Positions 53,455-64,000 of a stretch of 64,000 nt of DNA are shown here, in pieces (the first letter of the stretch is position 1; each line of letters starts with the position of its first letter). A program made the position numbers and the translations under genes. The notes beneath the pieces are model-generated. The model saw only the letters and a program-made list of their open reading frames with translations. It had not been told where the DNA came from and did no database searches. The DNA comes from Methylobacterium sp. (lineage in GTDB: Bacteria; Pseudomonadota; Alphaproteobacteria; Rhizobiales; Beijerinckiaceae): NCBI GenBank assembly GCA_002928875.1, contig PERO01000020.1, positions 372,001 through 436,000 on the forward strand. Reading direction: 5' to 3'.

Positions 53455-53994
53455 TCACGCTCCGGGGTTGAGCCAGACGATCGCCGCGTTGAGCACGGTC
53501 GCGAAGGCCACCCAGCCGAAATAGGGGTAAAGCGCGAGGCCGGATGCACGATCGAGGCGCTGGAACAGGCGGATCGTCAGGCCGATGGCGATCAGCATCG
53601 CGCTCGTGACCACCAGCCCGCCGATCGGCGAGCGCAGGCCGAAGAACACGTAGGACCACGCAAGATTGAGCACCATCTGGCCGAGATAGGCGAGGATGGC
53701 CGCACCTTTCGGCCCGGCCTCTGGCTTCAGCCGCAGGATGCGCCAGAAGGCCACCGCCATCAGCGCGTAGAGAAACGTCCAGGCAATCGGAAAGGCAAGG
53801 TCGGGCGGGTTGAAGAACGGCTTTTGCAGCGTGCGGTACCAGCTCACCATGCCCACGGCCGTGAACAACTGCCCGAGCACGCTGGCGACGAACGAAGGCA
53901 GAACCGCCACCGGCAGCAGGATGAGCCCGCGCCAAGACAAGCCGGGATGCATCGGCGGCGCGTGCGGATTGGTCTCGGTGATGGGCCTTGTCAT
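53455..53994 (-). CDS. TspO/MBR family protein
   Basis: SWYRTLQKPFFNPPDLAFPIAWTFLYALMAVAFWRI...NLAWSYVFFGLRSP. Confidence 0.94.
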   Translation of the reverse strand: MTRPITETNPHAPPMHPGLSWRGLILLPVAVLPSFVASVLGQLFTAVGMVSWYRTLQKPFFNPPDLAFPIAWTFLYALMAVAFWRILRLKPEAGPKGAAILAYLGQMVLNLAWSYVFFGLRSPIGGLVVTSAMLIAIGLTIRLFQRLDRASGLALYPYFGWVAFATVLNAAIVWLNPGA

Positions 53995-54042
53995 GTCAGG
54001 GTCCTTGCCATCCTCGGGATGCGCGCCGTGGGAACGCTTTTC

Positions 54043-54939
54043 TCATGATGTCGCGGCCGATGCAGGCCGGGCTGACCGCGTGGCGAGATAGACGCCAACG
54101 GCCGTCAGCATCATGAAGGCGATCTGCAGGGGCGTGAGTGTTTCGCCGAACATCAGATAGGCCTCGATCGCCGCAGTCGGAGGAATGAGGTAGATCAGCG
54201 CCGCGACCTTCGACACCGCCCCGCGCCGGATCATCATCAGCATCAGGCCGATCGCGCCCAGCGACAGGGGAATGACAGACCAGGCCATGGCTACCCAGGT
54301 TTCCCAACGGTTCTCGAAGCGCAACGGTTCCAGCGCCAGCGAGAACGGCAGCAGCGCGAGGAAAGCGCCGGCATATTGCAGGGTCGAGATCGCCTTGAGA
54401 TCGCCGCTGGCGATGTAGCGCTTCTGGTAGAGCGTGCCGAAGGTGACGGCCAGCATCGCGAGCACGTTGACGGTGACCGGCAGCGCGAGATTGCCGAGCC
54501 CGCCGGCCGAAAGCCCCGCAAGCTTCGGCGCGATGACACCCATGACTCCAAGGAACCCGATGGCGATGCCCGAGACCTGCAGAGCGCCGAGCCTCTCGCC
54601 GCCGAGCCGGGCCAGACCGGTCGTCATCAGCGGCTGCAGCGCAGCGATGAGCGCCGACACACCCGCCGGCACGCCCTGCGCCACCGCCCACCACACGCCG
54701 CCGAGATAGATCGAATGCAGCAGCACGCCCGTCATCAAGGCATGGCCATAGGCCGCACGCGTCTTCGGCCATTCGGCGCGAAACGCCAGCGCGATCAGCC
54801 CCGTCAGCACGAAGGCGCAGGCGAAGCGGATGACGAGAAAGAACAGGGGATCGGCGAAGGGCGCCGCGTATTTCGCGACGATCCAGCCGGTGGACCAGAT
54901 GAGAACGAAGAGCGCCGGCGCGACCGTGACAAGCGACAT
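54043..54939 (-). CDS. EamA/DMT-family transporter
   Basis: APALFVLIWSTGWIVAKYAAPFADPLFFLVIRFACAFVL...GVPAGVSALIAALQPLMT. Confidence 0.88.
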   Translation of the reverse strand: MSLVTVAPALFVLIWSTGWIVAKYAAPFADPLFFLVIRFACAFVLTGLIALAFRAEWPKTRAAYGHALMTGVLLHSIYLGGVWWAVAQGVPAGVSALIAALQPLMTTGLARLGGERLGALQVSGIAIGFLGVMGVIAPKLAGLSAGGLGNLALPVTVNVLAMLAVTFGTLYQKRYIASGDLKAISTLQYAGAFLALLPFSLALEPLRFENRWETWVAMAWSVIPLSLGAIGLMLMMIRRGAVSKVAALIYLIPPTAAIEAYLMFGETLTPLQIAFMMLTAVGVYLATRSARPASAATS

Positions 54940-55037
54940 GGCCCCCCGTGTAGAGGAAGCCCGACGGCAAGGGAATGCCCGCGATGCGTCATCCCGGATC
55001 GGGTCCGGCCATTTGCGGGGGATGCGATGGTGAAGCC

Positions 55038-55066
55038 GGCATGCCCGGCCTCGATCCGGGCATGCC
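55038..55066. repeat. Perfect 11-bp inverted repeat downstream of clpB
   Basis: GGCATGCCCGG-cctcgat-CCGGGCATGCC. Confidence 0.8.
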
Positions 55067-55078
55067 GATGGTCTGTTC

Positions 55079-57700
<2,622 letters not shown>

Positions 57701-57807
57701 GCGCTTCCCTCATTCGGCGAAGTGGCGGCCGCCCCGGACATGGCAGCGGCTGTTCCCTCGCAATGTAGGTGTGGCTAATCCGCAACAAAAGGGGCAGGGT
57801 CAAAGGA

Positions 57808-58584
57808 ATGTCGGAAATTGAAGCAGCGCGTCTCGCCGCGCTCTATCGCTACCCCGTGAAGGGCCTCTCGCCGGAAGAGATTTCCGAAGCGCATCTCGTG
57901 GAGGGCGCGCATTTTCCCGGCGACCGCCTGATGGCGATCGAAAACGGCCCCTCGGGCTTCGATCCGGCCGCGCCCGAGCATCTGCCGAAGCAGAAATTCC
58001 TGATGCTGATGCGCAACGAGAAGCTCGCGCGGCTCCGCTCGGAATTCGACGACGCCACACGGCGCCTCACGATCCGGCAGGGTGGGCATGTGGTAGCCAG
58101 CGGCATCGTGGATGACGAGGCGGGCCGCGCGGCCATCGAACGCTTGCTCGAAAGCTACATGGGCGAGGAGATGCGTGGCACCGCGCGCCTGCTGGTGGCG
58201 CCGGCGAGCTACCGATTCATGGATTCGCGCATCGGGTTCCTGTCGATCATCAACCGCGCGAGCGTGGACGCGATCGCCAAACTCGCGAACCGCGCGAACC
58301 TCGATCCCCTGCGCTTCAGGGGCAACCTTCTGGTGGACGGGCTTGCGCCCTGGGCCGAATTCGATCTCGTCGGCCAGCGCCTGCGGATCGGCCAGGCCGA
58401 ACTGGAAGTGACCAAGCGCATCGAACGCTGTGCGGCGACGGATGTTGACCCGACCGCCGGCCTCCGCGACCTGCGGATGGTTCCGTTGCTCGAACAGCAC
58501 CTCGCGCATCACGATTGCGGGATCTATGCGCGCGTCATCCGCGCCGGCACCATCCGGCCGGGCGACAGGCTTTCTGTCCTCTGA
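57808..58584 (+). CDS. MOSC domain-containing protein
   Basis: LYRYPVKGLSPEEISEAHLVEGAHFPGDRLMAIEN...RFRGNLLVDGLAPWAEFDLVGQRLRIGQAELEVTKRIERCAAT. Confidence 0.93.
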   Translation: MSEIEAARLAALYRYPVKGLSPEEISEAHLVEGAHFPGDRLMAIENGPSGFDPAAPEHLPKQKFLMLMRNEKLARLRSEFDDATRRLTIRQGGHVVASGIVDDEAGRAAIERLLESYMGEEMRGTARLLVAPASYRFMDSRIGFLSIINRASVDAIAKLANRANLDPLRFRGNLLVDGLAPWAEFDLVGQRLRIGQAELEVTKRIERCAATDVDPTAGLRDLRMVPLLEQHLAHHDCGIYARVIRAGTIRPGDRLSVL

Positions 58585-58587
58585 CAT

Positions 58588-58611
58588 GAAAAAGGGCGGC
58601 CGAGGCCGCCC
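58588..58611 (-). terminator. Rho-independent terminator for the DUF4167 gene
   Basis: Minus strand GGGCGGCC-TC-GGCCGCCCTTTTT. Confidence 0.75.
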
Positions 58612-58633
58612 TGGATCTCCGTTGCGCGGCCGA

Positions 58634-59443
58634 TCAGGCCTCGACATCCCCATCACCCGCCAGGGCACCTTCCGGTCGCCCGCTCCGCCCGCGACGGCGA
58701 CGGCGATGCCGGAACGGGCCGCGACCATCCTCGCTCTCGCCGGCCTCCGGCGCACCGTCGACATCGCCTTCGGGGCCGGCCGTACGGGCCGGCATGGTGA
58801 GGAAGGCCGGTAGATCCGGCTGGTCACCGGTTCCCTCGACCTCGACCGGCACGCGCCGCGGCGGCTGGAAACGCTCGTTGTTGTCCCGGAAACGGTTGCG
58901 ATCGCGGTCGCGGTCATGCCGACCGCCACGCCGATCCTCGCGCGGAGGACGCGGCTGGAAGCCGCCCTCGCCGCCCATCCGCGGGGCGGGCTGGCCTTCG
59001 CCACCCTCGCCTTCGGCGGATGGCTCCCCGGCAGCAAACTCGCCGGGCTGGCGCTCGTTGCCCGGGCCATAGGGCCCGTTGCCGTTGCCGTTCTGCTGCT
59101 GCAGGGCCTGCGGGGAGCGGAAGGTGAAGCGATCGGCCGACGGATCGAAATCGTCGTCATCGTCATCCCGGTCGTCGCTCTGTCCGGAAAGGGCGGCCTG
59201 CTGCGCCTGCACGGCGGCGGCGATCAGGCGATAGTAATGCTCGGCGTGCTGCAGATAGCTCTCGGCAGCCACCGGATCGCCGGAGAGATGCGCGTCCCGT
59301 GCCAGCTGGGTGTATTTCTCGGCAATGTGCTGCGCCGTGCCACGGACCTTCACATCCGGACCGTTCGATTCGTACGAACGCGTCAACGGATTGGGCCCGC
59401 GACGGTTGCGACCCCGCATGCGCTTGTTCTGTCCTGGTCTCAT
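58634..59443 (-). CDS. DUF4167 domain-containing protein
   Basis: NKRMRGRNRRGPNPLTRSYESNGPDVKVRGTAQHIAEKYTQLARDAHLSGDPVAAESYLQHAEHYYRLI; Arg/Gly-rich tail. Confidence 0.93.
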   Translation of the reverse strand: MRPGQNKRMRGRNRRGPNPLTRSYESNGPDVKVRGTAQHIAEKYTQLARDAHLSGDPVAAESYLQHAEHYYRLIAAAVQAQQAALSGQSDDRDDDDDDFDPSADRFTFRSPQALQQQNGNGNGPYGPGNERQPGEFAAGEPSAEGEGGEGQPAPRMGGEGGFQPRPPREDRRGGRHDRDRDRNRFRDNNERFQPPRRVPVEVEGTGDQPDLPAFLTMPARTAGPEGDVDGAPEAGESEDGRGPFRHRRRRRGRSGRPEGALAGDGDVEA

Positions 59444-59741
59444 CCGCGTTTTTCTCGGCTGGCTCGGTTTCTTGGGCTGGCTTGGCGTTGCCTGAAGGCT
59501 GTCATGAGGGGAAAAACCCCGCTAATCGCATCCGGCGCCCCGGAAAAGGCGCGGGTGTTGCGACAGGTCTTTCGGTCAAGGATCCCGGCTCTGCCGGCTC
59601 AATCAACGTGACGGAAAGCGGCGATACTTTTCCCAGCTTACGTCGGATCCAACCCCTGACGACCCTGACGCGTGCATCACCTGTGTTTCTCTTAGCGACT
59701 ATCGCGCGTGCTTGCAAGCAAGGCGCGCATCGACATTCGCA

Positions 59742-60602
59742 TCATCCCCGGCCGAACACGTGCCGGGCATGGCCGGAAAGGTCGTGCCGCACCGAAAGCG
59801 CCGTCAGCCCGGCCGCGTCGAGAAGGGCCAGGACAGCCTCCGCCTGCCCCGCGCCAACCTCGAGACCAAGCCAGCCCGAGGGGCGCAGAAAAACCCGGAC
59901 GTCCCACGCGATGCGACGGTAGAAGTCGAGCCCGTCCGCGCCGCCATCGAGCGCCAGCCAGGGATCGTACTGGCGCACGGCCGGTTCGAGCGTGGCGAGT
60001 TCCCCCGCCGGGATGTAGGGCGGGTTCGAGACAATCGCATCGAACCGGCCGGCCAAACCCGCGAACAGATCGGCCTGCCGCCACCGGACGCGCGATGCCA
60101 CGCCGAGACGGTTCGCATTGTCCTCGGCCACCGCGAGGGCCTCGGCGGAGAGATCGACCGCCACGCCCGTGGCATCCGGCAGCCCGGCGAGGAGGCTCAG
60201 CAGGATCGCGCCCGAACCGGTGCCGAGATCGAGGATATGCGGCGCGGGCAGCCCGGCCAGACGCTTCAACATCTCCTCGACGAGCAATTCCGTCTCGGGG
60301 CGCGGATCGAGCACATCAGGCGTCACGCGGAAATCCCGGCCGAAGAAGCTGCGTCGGCCTGCGATGCGCGTCAGCGGTTCACCGGCGATCGCGCGCACGA
60401 GGGCTCCGGCGAGCCGGGGCGCGGCGGCGCCGATTTCCGCCTCCGGATCGAGCACGAGCGCGCCCGGTTCGACATCGAGAACATCCGCAAGCAGCCGCCG
60501 CGCCATCAGGCGGGAATCCTCGAAGCCGGCTTCGCGCAGAGCCAGGGCGAGAACATCCAGCGCCTCGGCGCGACGCATCCGCGGCTCGAAAATGGGGCTC
60601 AC
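59742..60602 (-). CDS. prmC: Peptide chain release factor N(5)-glutamine methyltransferase
   Basis: [30 protein letters not shown]...[13 protein letters not shown] (NPPY). Confidence 0.95.
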   Translation of the reverse strand: MSPIFEPRMRRAEALDVLALALREAGFEDSRLMARRLLADVLDVEPGALVLDPEAEIGAAAPRLAGALVRAIAGEPLTRIAGRRSFFGRDFRVTPDVLDPRPETELLVEEMLKRLAGLPAPHILDLGTGSGAILLSLLAGLPDATGVAVDLSAEALAVAEDNANRLGVASRVRWRQADLFAGLAGRFDAIVSNPPYIPAGELATLEPAVRQYDPWLALDGGADGLDFYRRIAWDVRVFLRPSGWLGLEVGAGQAEAVLALLDAAGLTALSVRHDLSGHARHVFGRG

Positions 60603-61684
60603 GCCTCGTCCCCGGCGAGCAATCGCGCCTGATGCTCGGTGATGAGCGCCTCGACCAGTTCCTCGAGGCCGCCGCCTTCAAGGATCGCCTCGATCTTGTA
60701 GAGCGTGAGGTTGATCCGATGGTCGGTCACCCGGCCTTGCGGGAAATTGTAGGTCCGGATGCGCTCGGAGCGGTCGCCCGAGCCGATCTGGCCCTTGCGC
60801 GCGGCCGCCCGCTCATTCGCCAGGCGTTGCCGCTCGATATCGAAGAGCCGCGCCCGCAGGATATCCATGGCCCGCGCGCGATTCTTGTGCTGCGAGCGCT
60901 CCTCCTGCACCAGCACGGCGAGGCCGGACGGGATATGCGTGATGCGGATCGCCGATTCGGTCTTGTTCACGTGCTGGCCGCCCGCCCCCTGCGAGCGCAT
61001 CGTCTCGATCCTGAGATCCGCCTCGTTGATGGAAACATCCACCTCCTCGGCGATCGGCAGGACGGCCACCGTCGCGGCCGAGGTGTGGATGCGCCCCTGC
61101 GCTTCCGTCTCGGGCACGCGCTGGACGCGATGCACGCCGGATTCGAACTTCAAGCGCGCAAAGACCCCGTCGCCATGGATCTCGGCCACGATTTCCTTGT
61201 AGCCGCCCATCGCGCCGTCATTGGCCGAGAGCACCTCGACCTTCCAGCCCTTCAGTTCCGCGTAACGCTGGTACATCCGGAACAGGTTGCCGGCAAAGAG
61301 CGACGCCTCGTCCCCACCCGTGCCGGCCCGCACCTCGAGAATGACCGAGCGATCATCGGCGGAATCGCGCGGGATGAGGCCGAGCCGGATGACCTGCACG
61401 AGGCGCGCATGCTCGCTTTCGAGCGCGGCGAGTTCTTCCTCGGCCATGGCGCGCATCTCGGCCTCGGTCGCGCGATCCGCCAGCATGTCCCGGGTCGCGG
61501 CGATGTCGTCCCGCACGCGGCGTTCGGCGGCGATGGCCTGCACGAGCGGAGCCAAAGCGGCGATTTCCTTCGAGAGCGCAACGATGCCCGCCGCGTCGCC
61601 GGTGACGGCGAGGCGCGCCTCCAGATCGGCATGCTTGGCCGAAATGGCATCCAGCTTCTCGCGGGGGAGAACGATATCGTCCAT
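60599..61684 (-). CDS. prfA: Peptide chain release factor 1
   Basis: [50 protein letters not shown] (GGQ). Confidence 0.98.
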   Translation of the reverse strand: MDDIVLPREKLDAISAKHADLEARLAVTGDAAGIVALSKEIAALAPLVQAIAAERRVRDDIAATRDMLADRATEAEMRAMAEEELAALESEHARLVQVIRLGLIPRDSADDRSVILEVRAGTGGDEASLFAGNLFRMYQRYAELKGWKVEVLSANDGAMGGYKEIVAEIHGDGVFARLKFESGVHRVQRVPETEAQGRIHTSAATVAVLPIAEEVDVSINEADLRIETMRSQGAGGQHVNKTESAIRITHIPSGLAVLVQEERSQHKNRARAMDILRARLFDIERQRLANERAAARKGQIGSGDRSERIRTYNFPQGRVTDHRINLTLYKIEAILEGGGLEELVEALITEHQARLLAGDEA

Positions 61685-61696
61685 GCGTTTTGCCGG

Positions 61697-63967
61697 CTAG
61701 GACGCCAGCTCGCCCTTGGGCAGGAAGGGCCGCAGCTTCTGGCGCAGGCTCGCGGCATCGAGGCCGGACGCTATCGCCTCGCGCACCACCGGCTCGACCG
61801 CCGCGATCTCGAGGCCTTGCAGCATCGCCTTGAACGGGCCGATGCCGGAGGGCGAGACCGAAAAGGCGCGGAAGCCCAGCGCAATCAGCGCCAGCCCCTC
61901 GGCCGGACGGTTGGCGATCTCGCCGCAGATCGACACGGGAATGCCCGTCGCCTTCGCCTTCTCCGCCACCCGGCCCAGAGCCCGCAGGAACGAGGGGTGA
62001 AGCGGATCGAACCGGTTCGACACCATGGCGTTGTCGCGATCGACCGCGAACATGAACTGCATCAGATCGTTGGTGCCGATCGAGATGAAATCCGCCCGCT
62101 CGAACACGCGATCGAGATCGAACAGCAGCGAGGGCACTTCGAGCATCACCCCGAGCTGCACCGTTCTCGGCCCCGGCTGGCCGAGCCGGCGCTGGCGCTC
62201 GCGCTCGCGGCCCAGCATGGCTTTCGCGGCATCGAGTTCCTCGATCACCGAGACCATGGGCAGCATGATTTTCAGATCGCGATCCTTCGCCGCCGCAAGC
62301 AGGGCGCGGAACTGCGTGCGCAGCAGCGCCGGCCGATCGAGCCCGATTCGCACCGCGCGCCAGCCCAGCGCGGGGTTTTCCTCATCCACCTTCCGCAGAT
62401 AGGGCAAAACCTTGTCGCCGCCGATATCGAGCGTGCGGAAGGTGACCGGCCGGCGGTCCGCAATATCGATGATCGACCGGTAGAGCGCTTCCTGCGCCTG
62501 CGCCCGCGGCAGGGAAGAAGCGACCATGAACAGGATTTCAGTGCGGAAGAGGCCGATGCCCGTCGCGCCGGTTTCCTCGAGGTTCGCCATGTCGATCAGC
62601 AGGCCGGCATTCATCTGCAGGTCGATCGGCACGCCGTCGCGGGTGCATGCCGGTTGGTCGCGCAGGGCGCGGTATTGTTCTTGCCGGCGGGCACGCAGGC
62701 GCGCCTTTTCGGCATAGGCCGATTGCACATCGGCCGATGGCCGCACCTGCACCTCGCCCGTGGTGCCATCGACGATGATCGCGTCGCCCTGCTCGACGAG
62801 CCCGACAATCCCCTCGACTCGGCCTGCCGTGGGAATCCCGAGCGCGCGGGCGACGATCGCGACGTGGCTCGTCGAACCGCCCTCCTCGAGCACGAGGCCG
62901 CGCAACCGCTGGCGCTGGTAATCGAGCAGGGCCGCCGGCCCCATTGCGCGGGCGACCAGAATGGCATTTTCCGGCAACTTGTCGGAGGCAACCGTGAAGG
63001 CCGCGCCGGTGAGTTCATGCAGGAGGCGGTTTGCCAGATCGTCGAGATCGTGGAGCCGCTCACGCAGATAGGGGTCGGTCTGGCGCAGCAGGCGGGCGCG
63101 CGCATCGGATTGCACGCGCTCCACCGCGGCTTCTGCCGTGAGGCCGGTATTGATCGCCTCCTGCAGGCGGCGGATCCAGCCGCGATCATGCGCGAACATC
63201 CGGAAGGTTTCGAGCACGTCGCGATGCTCGCCGGCCCCGCCGAGCGAGCCGCCCTCCATCAGGTCGTCGATGGACGCGCGCATCTTTTCCATGGCCGCAT
63301 TGAGCCGGCGCAGCTCCAGCTGCGGATCATCCGCGACGAGGTTCTTGATCTCGATGCGCGGCTCGTGAAGCACGACATGGCCGAGGCCCACGCCTTCCGC
63401 CACCGCCTGGCCGGAAAGCGTCAGCGCGCGGCGAATCGCCGTGCCGCCCGAACCGGGCCGCGCCAGCGCCTCGAGCTCGCCCCCCGCCACCAGTTCCGCG
63501 AGAATCATGGCGGTGGTCTGCAGCGCCTCCATCTCCTCCTCGGAATAGGTGCGCTTGGCACGGTTCTGCACCACGAGGACGCCGAGCGTGTTGCCCGCCC
63601 GCAGGATCGGCACGCCGGCGAAGGAGGCGTAGATCTCCTCGCCCGTTTCCGGCTTGTAGGAGAAGGCCGGGTGATGCTGCGCATCGGCGAGCGCCAGCGG
63701 CTCGGCCTCGCGCGCGATCAGGCCGACAAGGCCTTCATCCGCCCGCATGGTGGTGAGGTGCACCGCCTCGCGGTTCAGGCCCTCGGTGGCATAAAGCTCG
63801 AGCGCGCCATCCGCCCGCTTCACATAGACCGAGCAGACCTCCGCCACCATGTTGGAGGCGATGAGGACGACGATCTTGTCGAGCCGCGCCTGCGCGCTCA
63901 TCTGCTCCGACATCACCTCGCGGAGGCGACGCAGCAGCAGGCGAGGTCCGCCGAGCGCTTGGCGCAT
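61697..63967 (-). CDS. ptsP: Phosphoenolpyruvate-protein phosphotransferase PtsP (GAF + EI)
   Basis: GAF N-terminus; GGSTSHVAIVARALGIPTAGRVEG (active His); GIGLFRTEILFM; SIGTNDLMQFMFAVDRDN. Confidence 0.96.
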   Translation of the reverse strand: MRQALGGPRLLLRRLREVMSEQMSAQARLDKIVVLIASNMVAEVCSVYVKRADGALELYATEGLNREAVHLTTMRADEGLVGLIAREAEPLALADAQHHPAFSYKPETGEEIYASFAGVPILRAGNTLGVLVVQNRAKRTYSEEEMEALQTTAMILAELVAGGELEALARPGSGGTAIRRALTLSGQAVAEGVGLGHVVLHEPRIEIKNLVADDPQLELRRLNAAMEKMRASIDDLMEGGSLGGAGEHRDVLETFRMFAHDRGWIRRLQEAINTGLTAEAAVERVQSDARARLLRQTDPYLRERLHDLDDLANRLLHELTGAAFTVASDKLPENAILVARAMGPAALLDYQRQRLRGLVLEEGGSTSHVAIVARALGIPTAGRVEGIVGLVEQGDAIIVDGTTGEVQVRPSADVQSAYAEKARLRARRQEQYRALRDQPACTRDGVPIDLQMNAGLLIDMANLEETGATGIGLFRTEILFMVASSLPRAQAQEALYRSIIDIADRRPVTFRTLDIGGDKVLPYLRKVDEENPALGWRAVRIGLDRPALLRTQFRALLAAAKDRDLKIMLPMVSVIEELDAAKAMLGRERERQRRLGQPGPRTVQLGVMLEVPSLLFDLDRVFERADFISIGTNDLMQFMFAVDRDNAMVSNRFDPLHPSFLRALGRVAEKAKATGIPVSICGEIANRPAEGLALIALGFRAFSVSPSGIGPFKAMLQGLEIAAVEPVVREAIASGLDAASLRQKLRPFLPKGELAS

Positions 63968-64000
63968 GTCTCACGATCTCCCTGCCGGATCGGGAGGCGG

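Overview
This 64 kb window is a GC-rich, gene-dense stretch of alphaproteobacterial (Rhizobiales-like) core chromosome. It has no CRISPR array, rRNA, prophage or transposase, and I saw no tRNA. From left to right it holds: a Tad/Flp pilus fragment (TadG/TadE-like, CpaC-N-domain protein, Flp pilin); malate synthase; NUDIX; DUF2076; L,D-transpeptidase; a CheZ-like phosphatase; a flippase; TauE/SafE; DMT; groES-groEL behind a perfect CIRCE; DoxX; an RND efflux pair; patatin plus 3-hydroxybutyrate dehydrogenase; a Zur-like regulator plus ispG; purQ-purS-purC; DUF1476; an HpaI-type aldolase; a MacAB-like exporter; a polyprenyl synthase; rpmF; a GGDEF/EAL protein; phaR-phaA-phaB; metX-metW; chorismate mutase-hisC-tyrC; ftsEX; hpt; TspO; clpB; MOSC; DUF4167; and prmC-prfA-ptsP. 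I did not find a convincing undescribed defence or mobile system. The items most worth a second look are: (1) a MacA-like adaptor with an internal Spy/CpxP-like LTxxQ insertion; (2) a DUF3892 gene with a good ribosome-binding site but an in-frame TAG at codon 3; (3) a tandem duplication spanning the groEL stop codon, with a palindrome inserted into one copy; (4) a three-hairpin leader with two GNRA tetraloops in front of metX; (5) a GGDEF/EAL protein with a degenerate GGDEF motif and intact EAL residues; and (6) a patatin gene next to bdhA, a possible PHB mobilisation link. All family calls come from reading motifs by eye; no database search was run.
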